This document shows, piece by piece, positions 16,710-25,692 of a stretch of DNA of 64,000 nucleotides; positions within the stretch are counted from its first letter, which is position 1, and every line of letters starts with the position of its first letter. Below the pieces are notes generated by a model that worked only from the letters and a program-made list of their open reading frames with translations, was not told the origin of the DNA and did not search any database. The position numbers and the translations under genes are program-made. The stretch is taken from positions 1,798,001-1,862,000 of the forward strand of contig NZ_VFME01000001.1 in the NCBI RefSeq assembly GCF_006714895.1, in the 5' to 3' direction. This DNA comes from Gramella sp. Hel_I_59 (GTDB taxonomy: Bacteria; Bacteroidota; Bacteroidia; Flavobacteriales; Flavobacteriaceae).

Positions 16710-17588
16710 ATGGCAACTTGGAAAGGGAAATCCCGGGGAACTTTACTTGGCTTCAGGATCTATGTAAAGATTATTAAAAGCTTCGGCATGATCGCTGCTT
16801 ATTTCGTACTCCTTTTCGTTGCCGCTTATTTTATACTCTTCTCTTTTTCTTCAACCCGCAGCACCTATTATCTCTTCAGAAAAAGACTCGGGTATTCTCC
16901 ATTGAGCTCAGCATTTAATGTATATCGCAGTTATTTTACCTTCGGAAGAATACAGCTTGACAGGATCGCCATCACCAATGGATTAAAGAACAAGTTTACT
17001 TTTGAATTCGACGGCGTTGAATATATAGAATCATTGCTGAAGCAGAAGAAAGGCGGAATTCTACTTACAGCACATATCGGTAATTTTAATCTTGCCAAGC
17101 ATTTCTTTGAGGAACGACATGCAGATGCAGTTGTAAACCTTGTGGTAACCGACTTTGAACATCAACAGATCAAGCATTATTTACAATCTGTCACTGGAGA
17201 TACAGAAGTGAAAGTGATCGTGATGAAGGATGATCTAAGTCATGTGTTCGCGATGAAAAAAGCACTGGATCATAATGAATTATTGGTTTTTGCGGCAGAT
17301 AGATTTATGGAGCAGTCGAATACTTTGGAAGCTATTTTCCTGGGGGAAAGGGTGAAATTTCCGGAAGGTCCTTTCAAACTTGCCGCAAGAAATAAAATTC
17401 CAGTATTGTTCGTACATCTAATGAGAGAAAAAAATTTCCACTATCATTTTTTTGCGCGCCCTTATAAAGCTAGCAGCTACACGACGAAAGAAATTTTAAA
17501 ATCTTATCTTGACGATCTGGAAAGAATGGTGAGAAAATATCCTCACCAATGGTATAATTATTACGATTACTGGAACGATTTCAGTTAG
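16710..17588 (+). CDS. LpxL/HtrB-like lysophospholipid acyltransferase
   Basis: 292 residues with an N-terminal transmembrane helix (about 25-50, MIAAYFVLLFVAAYFILF) and the LABLAT core: LLTAHIGNFNLAK with H/N, a later AADRF, and FPEGPFKLAARNKIPVLF. The usual H-x4-D/E is degenerate (H-I-G-N-F-N), as in many aryl-polyene acyltransferases. Its likely job is esterifying the finished aryl polyene onto a lipid or glycolipid at the inner membrane. In this operon it sits between fabG and the dehydratase. Confidence 0.8.
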   Translation: MATWKGKSRGTLLGFRIYVKIIKSFGMIAAYFVLLFVAAYFILFSFSSTRSTYYLFRKRLGYSPLSSAFNVYRSYFTFGRIQLDRIAITNGLKNKFTFEFDGVEYIESLLKQKKGGILLTAHIGNFNLAKHFFEERHADAVVNLVVTDFEHQQIKHYLQSVTGDTEVKVIVMKDDLSHVFAMKKALDHNELLVFAADRFMEQSNTLEAIFLGERVKFPEGPFKLAARNKIPVLFVHLMREKNFHYHFFARPYKASSYTTKEILKSYLDDLERMVRKYPHQWYNYYDYWNDFS

Positions 17589-17590
17589 CT

Positions 17591-18040
17591 ATGGCAGAAA
17601 ACTTATTACATCATCCAATCCGTTCAGCAGAAGAAATTTCTAATCTCATTCCGCAAAAGAAACCTTTCGTATTCGTGGACACTTTATTTGAATACACAGA
17701 TCTTACTGGTGTAACAGGATTTACGGTCCCGGAAGACAGTCTCATGCTCGATAATGGTAAATTATCTGAAAGTGGTCTTATTGAACATATGGCTCAAAGT
17801 ATGTCCCTGCATCGTGGATATCAGGGATCTCTTAGCGGAAATACCAAACCAAAAACAGGTTTTATAGGTGTGATTAAAACTGTTGAAATCCTTGGGCAGC
17901 CTTTGGTTGGAGATAGTATTACTACTTATGTGGAGATTTTACATGAGATCATGAACGTAACTTCGGTCTCTGCCCGAACCGAAAATGAGAGGGGAGAGGT
18001 GATCGCCCTGTCTGAGATGAAAACGGTAACTGTCGATTAA
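17591..18040 (+). CDS. Hotdog dehydratase, ApeP-like
   Basis: 149 residues of the FabZ/ApeP hotdog family. LIPQKKPFVFVDTLFEY matches the L-x-P-x-x-x-P-F/M-x-x-x-D opening, and ESGLIEHMAQSMSLH forms the central helix. The histidine found in FabZ 'LPHR' is a Gln here, so catalysis may rest on the partner dehydratase (24064) or on residues I cannot place. In aryl-polyene systems two such proteins act together as a heteromeric dehydratase. Its stop shares bases with the next start. Confidence 0.75.
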   Translation: MAENLLHHPIRSAEEISNLIPQKKPFVFVDTLFEYTDLTGVTGFTVPEDSLMLDNGKLSESGLIEHMAQSMSLHRGYQGSLSGNTKPKTGFIGVIKTVEILGQPLVGDSITTYVEILHEIMNVTSVSARTENERGEVIALSEMKTVTVD

Positions 18041-18453
18041 TGTCCACATCATTAACTCATACCACAAAACTTAAAGTAAAGTTTCATGAATGCGATCCTC
18101 TAAGAATCGTCTGGCATGGAAACTATCTTAAATATTTTGAGGAAGGACGAGAGGATTTCTGCAACTCTCATGGTATTTCTTATCTCGATGCTGAAAGAAA
18201 TGGTTATGCAACACCTATAGTTTCATCCAGTTGTGAGCATAAAAAACCTATGGCTTATGGCGATCAGTTTACGGTCGAAACAAGTTTTGAAAATACTGCT
18301 TCAGCAAAAATGATCTTTAATTATAAGATCTTTAAAAATGAAGAATTGATCTGTACAGGTAGAACCGTACAGGTTTTTTTAGATCGCAATAATGAACTCT
18401 CGCTAATAAACCCAGAGTTCTATCAATCCTGGAAATCAAAAATGAACTTGTAA
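18040..18453 (+). CDS. YbgC-like 4HBT thioesterase
   Basis: 137 residues, hotdog acyl-thioesterase. KVKFHECDPLRIVWHGNYLKYFEEGRE is the 4HBT signature region (E-C-D-P-L-R/G-I-V plus H-x-N-Y), with the catalytic Asp in E-C-D. Expected to release or proof-read acyl-ACP/CoA intermediates in the polyene pathway. It overlaps the upstream dehydratase by one base and sits 1 bp before the ketosynthase, so it is co-translated with cluster enzymes. Confidence 0.85.
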   Translation: MSTSLTHTTKLKVKFHECDPLRIVWHGNYLKYFEEGREDFCNSHGISYLDAERNGYATPIVSSSCEHKKPMAYGDQFTVETSFENTASAKMIFNYKIFKNEELICTGRTVQVFLDRNNELSLINPEFYQSWKSKMNL

Positions 18454-18454
18454 A

Positions 18455-19600
18455 ATGCAGCAAGTTTTTTTAAAATCTGATAGCATAGTTTCTCCGCTGG
18501 GTTTTGGCACTATGGTTAATCTACGGGAATTGAGATTGCAAAATTCAGCTTTAAAACTTCAAAAGCCTACTTCAAAGTATTCAGCTGGTTATTATGCAGC
18601 GATTTTTGAAGAAGAAATCATTGATCGTAGTTTTTCCCTGATCGGTAATTGTGATGATTACACGAAGCTGGAAAAGATGCTGATTCTTGCCATAAAGGAT
18701 GTGATCGATAAAGAAGCATTGGTAGATCCTTTGAGTACAGGGTTGGTAATTGCCACGACCAAGGGAAACATCGATCTTTTGAATTCTAATAAAATTACCA
18801 AAGAACGGGTTGAACTCTGGAAAATGGCACAGGTAGTTGCCAACTTTTTCGGATTTAAAAATAAGCCCATCGTAGTATCAAATGCGTGTATTTCCGGAGG
18901 TCTGGCTATCAAAACTGCAGCGGATTTTATCAAGTCAGGGAAGTTTGAAAACGCCATAGTAGCAGCGGGCGACCTGGTTTCAGATTTTGTATTATCTGGT
19001 TTCCAATCATTCCAGGCGATGAGCGAGAAGGCTTGCAAACCTTTTGATGCCGAGAGAAACGGAATCAGTCTCGGAGAAGCTGCTGCAGCCGTATTTATTG
19101 ATGGGCAAACATCACAGGAACAAAAAGTGGAATTTGTTCATTCTGTTACTACCAATGATGCAAATCATATTTCCGGTCCTAGCAGGGATGGTGAAGGTTT
19201 GTACCAGGCAATTTCCAGACTGAAGCATTTTACAGGTATAACTTCCGAAGAAATTGACGCTATTTCAGCTCATGGAACGGCGACCATTTTTAATGATGAA
19301 ATGGAAGCTATAGCATTCAATAGATCCAATCTCAACGATATTCCAATGCATAGCTTAAAAGGCTATTTCGGGCATACCTTAGGCGCTTCAGCCTTGATCG
19401 AATCCATTATGCTTAAACAAAGCTTACTTAAAAACGAATTGATCATTTCGAAGAATTTCGAAAGCTCAGGTGTTTCTGCATCCTTAAATATTACTACGGA
19501 AGCGACTCAGAAAGAACTTAAAATGGCGCTAAAAACAGCATCCGGTTTTGGAGGCTGTAATATTGCAATGCTCTTCAGAAAAATGAAAGCTCATGTCTGA
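18455..19600 (+). CDS. Beta-ketoacyl-ACP synthase (intact C-H-H triad)
   Basis: 381 residues. Active-site Cys145 in SNACISGG, His in AHGTAT and His in GYFGHTLGAS are all present, so this is a catalytic FabF/ApeR-type condensing enzyme. It should extend the aryl starter with malonyl-ACP. It overlaps the half-ketosynthase gene downstream by 8 bp. Whether it starts the chain or elongates it is not visible; the other intact synthase (20449) is closer to FabF. Confidence 0.85.
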   Translation: MQQVFLKSDSIVSPLGFGTMVNLRELRLQNSALKLQKPTSKYSAGYYAAIFEEEIIDRSFSLIGNCDDYTKLEKMLILAIKDVIDKEALVDPLSTGLVIATTKGNIDLLNSNKITKERVELWKMAQVVANFFGFKNKPIVVSNACISGGLAIKTAADFIKSGKFENAIVAAGDLVSDFVLSGFQSFQAMSEKACKPFDAERNGISLGEAAAAVFIDGQTSQEQKVEFVHSVTTNDANHISGPSRDGEGLYQAISRLKHFTGITSEEIDAISAHGTATIFNDEMEAIAFNRSNLNDIPMHSLKGYFGHTLGASALIESIMLKQSLLKNELIISKNFESSGVSASLNITTEATQKELKMALKTASGFGGCNIAMLFRKMKAHV

Positions 19601-20195
19601 AGATCACTCAACTAAGTTCATTAGGATAAAGGACAATAGGATCACATCTTCTGAAGGTTTATTGTTTGAAACAAAAGGTAAATTAGAGTCCGCTAAATTC
19701 ATGAGTCAGGCGTATAAATTCTTCGGAATGAATTATTCCAAGTTCTTTAAAATGGACGGACTTAGTAAAGCAGGCTTCATCACTGCAGAATTACTTTCTG
19801 AAAAGATCAAAATTGAGAAAAATACCGGCCTGGTATTTTCAAATTCCAGTTCAAGCCTGGATACAGATCTTCGTTTTCAGGAAAGTATGCAGGATTTCGC
19901 TTCACCTTCTGTCTTTGTCTATACGTTGCCGAATATCGTGCTGGGAGAAATTAGTATAAGACATTCAATTCAGTCTGAAAATGTATTTTTTATTACAGAA
20001 AAATTCGATCCGGAACTAATGCTGGATTATGCTGAAATACAACTTAAGAATTTAGCTTGCGAAAATGTGCTTTGTGCCTGGCTAAACTTGCACAATAATG
20101 AATATGATGTATTTTTGTGGCATGTCGCCAGTCTTGAAGATCTGCAATCTCAACGGGGACAGTTGCCGAAAATCTACGCTACTACAAATGAGTAA
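19593..20195 (+). CDS. Half-length ketosynthase-fold protein without catalytic residues
   Basis: 200 residues resembling only the N-terminal half of a ketosynthase: GLVFSNSSSSLDTD and SPSVFVYTLPNIVLGEIS match the S-x-x-F-x-x-x-x-N-x-x-x-G-x-I region of neighbouring synthases. The nucleophile-elbow site reads VFFITEKFDP with no Cys, and the His-bearing half is absent. Probably a structural or chain-length partner of the 18455 synthase, a known theme in aryl-polyene loci. It is intact as a reading frame and tightly coupled both sides (8-bp overlaps), so I do not treat it as a pseudogene. Confidence 0.65.
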   Translation: MSEDHSTKFIRIKDNRITSSEGLLFETKGKLESAKFMSQAYKFFGMNYSKFFKMDGLSKAGFITAELLSEKIKIEKNTGLVFSNSSSSLDTDLRFQESMQDFASPSVFVYTLPNIVLGEISIRHSIQSENVFFITEKFDPELMLDYAEIQLKNLACENVLCAWLNLHNNEYDVFLWHVASLEDLQSQRGQLPKIYATTNE

Positions 20196-20445
20196 CCTAC
20201 ATACCGAGCTAAAGGAAAGCATAATAGAACAACTTAATCTGGAGGATATGGAACCTTCAGACATTGAAAATGACGACGCCCTGTTTGGAGATGGACTGGG
20301 ACTTGATAGCATTGACGCACTGGAATTAATTGTGTTGCTTGAAAAAGATTACGGAATTAAACTGACCGATCCCAACCAGGGAAAGGAAATATTTGCTTCA
20401 GTAAATACCATGGCTAGTTTTATTAAGAAACATCGTACAAAGTAA
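20188..20445 (+). CDS. Acyl carrier protein
   Basis: 85 residues from the ATG at 20188; an in-frame extension upstream lies inside the preceding gene and is not protein-like. GLDSIDALELIVLLEKDYG carries the phosphopantetheine Ser41 in D-S-I. It should hold the growing aryl polyene. It is the only carrier protein in the cluster; no 4'-phosphopantetheinyl transferase is in the window. Confidence 0.9.
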   Translation: MSNLHTELKESIIEQLNLEDMEPSDIENDDALFGDGLGLDSIDALELIVLLEKDYGIKLTDPNQGKEIFASVNTMASFIKKHRTK

Positions 20446-20448
20446 ATT

Positions 20449-21630
20449 ATGAAAGCTGTAGTCGTGACCGGGATGGGCATTGTTTCTGCCATTGGTTCGA
20501 GCGTAACGGCTAATCTTCATGCTTTACAAAATGATGTGCACGGATTATCACAACCCGATATTCTAAAAACAAAACACCAATTTCCTGTTGGAGAGATCAA
20601 AGTTTCCAATGCTGAATTACTGGAGGAATTAAAACTTTCTGCTCACTCCGGCATCACCCGTGCTTCCTTACTCGGCATCAAAGCTATTACTGAAATATTT
20701 AAAAATACAGAATTGGTACCTGATCCAGATAATACAGCTTTCGTATCTGGAACCAGTGTAGGAGGAATCGATAAAACCGAGGAATATTTCGATCAATTTG
20801 ACGAAAATGTTGCTTTAAGAGCTTATATCCAAGCGCAACATCCAGGTTATACCACCCAAAAGATCGCAGAATATTTTAGGATCAAAGAACATATTACGAC
20901 CATCAGCACTGCCTGTTCTTCCTCTGCAAATGCTATCATGAATGGGGCAAGGTTGATTCAGTCGGGTAGATTCAATAAAGTGATTGTGGGAGGAAGTGAT
21001 TGTCTTACAAAATTCACTCTTAATGGCTTTAATTCACTTCGAATTTTATCAGAAAAACCAGCCAGGCCATTCGATATAAATAGAAACGGACTCAACCTTG
21101 GGGAAGCAGCTGCGTATTTGATTCTGGAAGCTGAAAGTAACAGTTCTGAACAGAAAGTATTTGCAAAAATCTCTGGAGCAGGCAATGCAAACGATGCTTT
21201 TCACCAAACTGCCTCTTCAGAAAATGGGGAAGGTGCTTATAAAGCGATGACCGCTGCATTAAGGTCGGCAGAATTAAATGCTTCCCAGATCGATTATATC
21301 AATGCTCACGGCACCGGAACACATAATAATGATCTCGCCGAAACCAATGCTTTGAAGCGGATTTTTGCACAGCATGACGTTCCTGACTTCAGCTCAACTA
21401 AAGCTTTTACTGGTCATACTTTAGGTGCGGCTGGTGCAGTAGAGGCTATTTATTCTATATTGTCGTTAAAGAATCAGCAGATTTTTGCCAACCTTAATTT
21501 TCAGGATATGGTGGAAAACGGTTTGGTTCCGGTTACTCAAAAGAAATATTGCAAACTGGATCATGTGATGTCGAATTCTTTCGGGTTCGGTGGTAACTGC
21601 ACCTCTTTAATCTTCAGTAGGCATGCGTAG
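20449..21630 (+). CDS. FabF-like beta-ketoacyl-ACP synthase (intact)
   Basis: 393 residues. Cys156 in ISTACSSSANA, His in INAHGTGTHNND and His in AFTGHTLGAAGA give a full C-H-H triad; GNCTS near the C-terminus closes the fold. ApeO-type condensing enzyme, expected to pair with the dead synthase encoded directly downstream (8-bp overlap), like the KS/chain-length-factor pair of type II polyketide synthases. Likely the main polyene elongation enzyme. Confidence 0.88.
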   Translation: MKAVVVTGMGIVSAIGSSVTANLHALQNDVHGLSQPDILKTKHQFPVGEIKVSNAELLEELKLSAHSGITRASLLGIKAITEIFKNTELVPDPDNTAFVSGTSVGGIDKTEEYFDQFDENVALRAYIQAQHPGYTTQKIAEYFRIKEHITTISTACSSSANAIMNGARLIQSGRFNKVIVGGSDCLTKFTLNGFNSLRILSEKPARPFDINRNGLNLGEAAAYLILEAESNSSEQKVFAKISGAGNANDAFHQTASSENGEGAYKAMTAALRSAELNASQIDYINAHGTGTHNNDLAETNALKRIFAQHDVPDFSSTKAFTGHTLGAAGAVEAIYSILSLKNQQIFANLNFQDMVENGLVPVTQKKYCKLDHVMSNSFGFGGNCTSLIFSRHA

Positions 21631-22690
21631 CTTTTATATTAACAGCGTTTCCACCATTACAGCACAGCCTGAAGATTTCCTGACTTCCGACGAAGTGCTG
21701 GAACCGCAGGGAAATATATTAAAAACCAGTGTACGTAATTATAAGGAATTGATCAAACCCATGATGCTGCGAAGAATGTCTAAAGCAGTGAAAATGGGAA
21801 TCTTCAGTGCAGTGCAGGCTCTTTCCAGGTCTGGTATCAAAAGTCCCGATGCGATTCTTGTTGGCACAGGTCAGGGTTGTATGCAGGATACCGAAAAGTT
21901 CATGCAACAAATAGAGGAAAGTGAGGAGCAGTTGCTCACACCTAGTTCTTTTATACAATCTACTCACAATACGGTGAGTGGACAGATCGCTCTTTTTCTG
22001 AAATGCACGGGTTATAATATGACCTACACTCAAAATTCAATAAGCTTTGAAAGTTGTCTTCTGGATGCGCAAATGCAGTTTGAGCTCGATCCTGAAATTC
22101 AGAAGGTGATCGTTGGCGCCGTAGATGAAACTTCAGAGAAATTTACCGGTTTTCAAAAGCTTGACGGTCAGATTAAAGAAGAGGAAATTACGATTACACA
22201 ACTACTGGAATCCAATACACCGGGTACCATAATTTCTGAAAGTTCTGCTTTCTTCAGTATTTCCAGGGAAAAAAGTTCAGGTTCACTGGCAATTTGTAAC
22301 GCAGTCAAAATTCTGAATGATCTTCAGACTGATGAAATTGAAGAAAAAGTAATTGATTTTCTACAGGAGAATGAGCTTACATTTGAGCAAATTGACGCAA
22401 TAGTACTTGGGAACAATGGAGATAACAGGTTTGATACTTATTATCAGAACCTTCAGCGAGGTCTTTTTAGCAATGTTCCACAGCTCGGCTACAAATCACT
22501 TACCGGAGATAACAATTCCATTTCAGCAATTGGATGTGCGCTTGGAGTTTCTATCCTTCAACATCAACAAATTCCGAAGAAATTCAGGTTAAATTCAAAG
22601 TCGACATCAACTTTCAACCGAATTTTGGTCTATAACCAATATCTTGGTAGAAGTCACGGATTCATCTTACTGGAAAGTCTTGAAATATAA
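21623..22690 (+). CDS. Chain-length-factor-like ketosynthase lacking the catalytic triad
   Basis: 355 residues, full ketosynthase length. The nucleophile elbow reads NSISFESCLL, with Phe142 (or a neighbour) where Cys is expected. The first His region is LGNNGDNRFD instead of AHGTGT, and the second is SLTGDNNSIS instead of TGHxxGA. All three catalytic residues are therefore replaced. Co-occurrence and 8-bp overlap with the intact FabF-like gene point to a heterodimer in which this subunit shapes the tunnel and sets the chain length. Confidence 0.75.
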   Translation: MRSFYINSVSTITAQPEDFLTSDEVLEPQGNILKTSVRNYKELIKPMMLRRMSKAVKMGIFSAVQALSRSGIKSPDAILVGTGQGCMQDTEKFMQQIEESEEQLLTPSSFIQSTHNTVSGQIALFLKCTGYNMTYTQNSISFESCLLDAQMQFELDPEIQKVIVGAVDETSEKFTGFQKLDGQIKEEEITITQLLESNTPGTIISESSAFFSISREKSSGSLAICNAVKILNDLQTDEIEEKVIDFLQENELTFEQIDAIVLGNNGDNRFDTYYQNLQRGLFSNVPQLGYKSLTGDNNSISAIGCALGVSILQHQQIPKKFRLNSKSTSTFNRILVYNQYLGRSHGFILLESLEI

Positions 22691-23444
22691 AATTCTTCGA
22701 ATCATCTTCAGCTTTATACTGCTTGGAAGCGTTCTGGGTGCTTTAAACGGGTACTGGTCTGAATGGTTAATATTGCTGATGGCGGTGATATACATTAGCA
22801 CGATCCTTATACTTTCCACAAATATTCGTCTCAATTTTTTTCAGAATTCGATACATTCCGCAGTGGGAAAGGATGGAATAGGACTAAGTTTTGATGATGG
22901 TCCGCACCCAAATACTTTAAAGATCCTGGACATTTTGGATGAATTCGAGGTAAAGGCATTGTTCTTTTGCATAGGAAAAAATATAGCGGAACATCCTGAA
23001 ATCTACCGAGAAATCATAAAAAGAGGTCATGTTGTGGGCAATCACACCTTTTCCCATTCACGAAAATTCGGTTTTCTATCAACTCGCGCGATCATTTCTG
23101 AAATTCAGCAATGTGACCGTATAGCAACTGAAGTATCTGGTTTAAAAACAAAATTATTCCGGCCGCCATTTGGAGTTATCAATCCGAAGGTTTCCAGGGC
23201 AATTCTGGCTACTGGTCATATCACAATTGGATGGAGCGTACGGTCGTATGACGCGATCACCAGCTCACCGGATAAGATCTATAAACGAATTACAAAAGAT
23301 CTAAAAGCCGGAGATTTGATACTTTTACACGATAACATTCCCCAAAGCGCTAAAGTGTTGGAACAGTTATTGGTATTTTTGAATCAGAAAAAATTAAAGA
23401 CAATCAGGCCAGATCACTTACTTGACATCGATGCGTATTCTTAA
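22680..23444 (+). CDS. Polysaccharide deacetylase (NodB fold)
   Basis: About 254 residues from TTG at 22680, an 11-bp overlap with the synthase; another TTG at 22644 is possible. A membrane anchor with two hydrophobic helices precedes the NodB domain: LSFDDGPHP (D-D motif), GNHTFSHS (H-x3-H zinc site), RPPFG and LLHDN. The metal ligands are complete, so it should be active as a carbohydrate esterase 4 enzyme removing N- or O-acetyl groups outside the membrane. Similar genes occur in flexirubin clusters, where the role is unproven. Confidence 0.8.
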   Translation: MKYKILRIIFSFILLGSVLGALNGYWSEWLILLMAVIYISTILILSTNIRLNFFQNSIHSAVGKDGIGLSFDDGPHPNTLKILDILDEFEVKALFFCIGKNIAEHPEIYREIIKRGHVVGNHTFSHSRKFGFLSTRAIISEIQQCDRIATEVSGLKTKLFRPPFGVINPKVSRAILATGHITIGWSVRSYDAITSSPDKIYKRITKDLKAGDLILLHDNIPQSAKVLEQLLVFLNQKKLKTIRPDHLLDIDAYS

Positions 23445-24057
23445 ATTCATTTTTATTCTTTTTAGTTGCCAGCTGTTCGCTCAGAATGCGACTTTTTCTA
23501 CTTCGGAAGCTAAAGCTTTTAAAGAGTCGGTTTCCAGTAAAGCTGAGACTATCGAAAATCTTCAGGCAGATTTCAAGCAGCTGAAGTTTATGAAAACCAT
23601 GGAAAAGACCGTAGAAAGTGATGGTCATATTTGGTATGCTTCCCCCGGGAAGCTTAAGTGGTCTTATACATCTCCCTACGATTATGAGCTGCTGTTTAAA
23701 GATTCTAGTTTGTATATCATTGAGGACGGTAAGACCAGGAAAATGAATACTGGCAACAGCGAACTTTTCGAAAAAATGGGAGAACTGGTTGCAGGAAGCT
23801 TTAACGGTCGCATTCTGGAAATGGATGAATTGTTTAAAACTGACTTTGCCAAGGATGGAAAATTTGTAAAAGCTACGGTTACTCCCAAGGATGAGAATTT
23901 AGCTGAAATGTTTTCTGAGATATTGATCTTTTTTAATGCTGAAAAGTATATTGAAAAAGTGAAGCTAATAGAACCTTCAGGTGATTATACCGAAATTAAA
24001 ATGAGTAATTTTAAGACCAATCAGAAGATACCTGCTTCGGTATTCCAACATAAATAA
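23431..24057 (+). CDS. LolA-like outer membrane lipoprotein carrier
   Basis: About 208 residues from the ATG at 23431, overlapping the deacetylase end. Signal peptide (MRILKFIFILFSCQLFAQ), then the LolA fold with FKQLKFMKTMEKTVESDG, W-Y-A-S-P-G-K-L-K-W (WYASPGKLKW) and YELLFKDSSLYI. LolA-type proteins ferry lipid cargo across the periplasm. In pigment clusters this copy probably moves the aryl-polyene lipid rather than lipoproteins. Works with the MMPL exporter in the same operon. Confidence 0.82.
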   Translation: MRILKFIFILFSCQLFAQNATFSTSEAKAFKESVSSKAETIENLQADFKQLKFMKTMEKTVESDGHIWYASPGKLKWSYTSPYDYELLFKDSSLYIIEDGKTRKMNTGNSELFEKMGELVAGSFNGRILEMDELFKTDFAKDGKFVKATVTPKDENLAEMFSEILIFFNAEKYIEKVKLIEPSGDYTEIKMSNFKTNQKIPASVFQHK

Positions 24058-24063
24058 AAAGGT

Positions 24064-24423
24064 TTGAAAGATTTTTATACTGTTACCAAGTCTGTAAAAG
24101 ATAATGATACCACGCAAACAAGCCTGAAGGTCAATGCGGAGCATGAACTTTACAAGGGACATTTTCCCGGTAGACCGGTAACCCCGGGAGTTGTGCTCAT
24201 GCAGTTATTTAAGGAGGAGGCTGAAAGAATTTCAGATGAAAAGCTTAGTCTTAAGAGAGCAAGTAATGTGAAATTTACTGCAGTTTTTGATCCTACAGAT
24301 AATGATGAACTCATTCTGGAATCAAAATTAGAAAAACAGGGAGCTTACTACGAGCTTAAAGGGATCGCGAAAAGTGAAACTGGGATTATTACTAAGATAA
24401 ACGCGCTTTACGAGGTGCTATAA
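24064..24423 (+). CDS. FabZ/ApeI-like 3-hydroxyacyl-ACP dehydratase
   Basis: 119 residues, TTG start. HELYKGHFPGRPVTPGVVLMQL contains the GHFPGRPVTPGV signature of FabZ/ApeI, with the active-site His in GHFP. It should dehydrate 3-hydroxyacyl-ACP to the trans-2-enoyl form during polyene synthesis, probably with the ApeP-like subunit at 17591. The 63-bp gap after it contains a possible internal -7 box (TATTTTTG, 24463-24470). Confidence 0.82.
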   Translation: MKDFYTVTKSVKDNDTTQTSLKVNAEHELYKGHFPGRPVTPGVVLMQLFKEEAERISDEKLSLKRASNVKFTAVFDPTDNDELILESKLEKQGAYYELKGIAKSETGIITKINALYEVL

Positions 24424-24486
24424 ATTTGTCCAGGCTTAAGCAATTACTCTTTATTTTAATGATATTTTTGCATTAAAGCCAACAAT

Positions 24487-25692
24487 TTGGGTACACTGCC
24501 TATTCTTCAAGAGCGTTTTGATGCACTACGTTGCTGTGTTATTGTTCCTACTTACAACAATGATCATTCGCTTCGTGCTTTCCTAACCGAGTTAGTTACT
24601 TATACCAGCAATATCATCGTCATTAACGATGGATCGACGGATGCCACCAATGAGATTTTGAAGGATTTTGAATTCCTCGATATTGTGTTTCATGATATAA
24701 ACAGAGGTAAAGGTATTGCCTTAAAAACAGGTTTTAAAAGAGCAGAGGAGAAGGCTTACGAGTATGCGATCACTATAGATTCAGATGGGCAGCATTATCC
24801 GGCAGATCTGGAGAAGTTCCTGGTAGAACTCGAAAACAGGAAAACCGGCGATCCTGAACTATTGCTGGTGGGCGATCGAAATATGTCGCAGGCTGGGATC
24901 CCGGGGCAAAGTAGCAAAGGCAATAGATTTTCCAGTTTCTGGTATTTGGTAGTAACCGCCCAGGAATTAAAGGATACTCAAAGTGGTTACAGACTATATC
25001 CCGTTCGACTTATTAATTCTTTAAAATTGATCGGCTGGAAATTTGAATTAGAGATCGAGGTCCTGGTAAAGTCGGCATGGAAAAAAGTTGAAGTAAAAAA
25101 TATACCTATAAGGGTTCACTACGATCCAGGAGAGCGGGTGACTCACTTTCGCCCATTTTGGGATATTGTACGTATCGTCTTTTTATACATGTACTTTGTA
25201 TTGATCAGTTTCTTTTACATCCATCCAAGGAATAAATATCGTGAATTCAAGCAAAAAGGTATAAGCAGATTTTTTAGAGAGGATATTATTAGAGATCAGG
25301 ATTCTCCTGAAAGAAAAGCAGCTGCCATCGCTTTGGGAATATTTGTAGGGATCTCACCATTTTGGGGTTTACATACTTTATTAGTCTTTACATTAGCAGC
25401 CGTATTCAAAGTTAATAAGGCTATAGCCTTTTTATTTAGCAATATAAGTATACCGCCTTTTATTCCGTTAATTCTCTATTTAAGTTATCAGTTGGGGAAT
25501 TTTGTTATGGGGAATGGTTTTGACTGGCAATTGAACCTCGAGAATTTTGATTCAGGAAAAGATCTTTTCGTTGGATTAACTCAGTATTTAATTGGTAGTA
25601 TAGTCCTGGCAATTATTAGTGCAGCACTTACGTGGATTTTATTTTACTGTCTGTTCTCTATTCTAAAACCGAACCAACCAGCAAATAACTAA
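24487..25692 (+). CDS. GT2 glycosyltransferase fused to DUF2062 membrane domain
   Basis: 401 residues from a TTG codon. Residues ~15-230 are a dolichol-phosphate-mannose-synthase-like GT2: VPTYNNDHSL, VINDGSTDAT, IDSDGQH (D-x-D metal site). Residues ~270-395 are DUF2062: RKAAAIALGIFVGISPFWGLH with several helices. The protein probably transfers a sugar to a lipid carrier at the inner membrane. The combination recurs in aryl-polyene/flexirubin loci, which hints that the pigment or its anchor is glycosylated, though this is not established by sequence. Stop and next start share an A (AACTAATG region, 1-bp overlap). Confidence 0.82.
   Translation: MGTLPILQERFDALRCCVIVPTYNNDHSLRAFLTELVTYTSNIIVINDGSTDATNEILKDFEFLDIVFHDINRGKGIALKTGFKRAEEKAYEYAITIDSDGQHYPADLEKFLVELENRKTGDPELLLVGDRNMSQAGIPGQSSKGNRFSSFWYLVVTAQELKDTQSGYRLYPVRLINSLKLIGWKFELEIEVLVKSAWKKVEVKNIPIRVHYDPGERVTHFRPFWDIVRIVFLYMYFVLISFFYIHPRNKYREFKQKGISRFFREDIIRDQDSPERKAAAIALGIFVGISPFWGLHTLLVFTLAAVFKVNKAIAFLFSNISIPPFIPLILYLSYQLGNFVMGNGFDWQLNLENFDSGKDLFVGLTQYLIGSIVLAIISAALTWILFYCLFSILKPNQPANN

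Noticed and set aside
18658..19038. 126-codon minus-strand ORF
   Set aside because: It lies wholly inside the ketosynthase gene in the opposite frame and its peptide is low in conserved features; a shadow of a strong coding gene.
19593..20195. Pseudogene status for the half ketosynthase
   Set aside because: The frame is intact, with 8-bp overlaps on both sides, and its residues follow the N-terminal half of the fold; decay would not preserve this.
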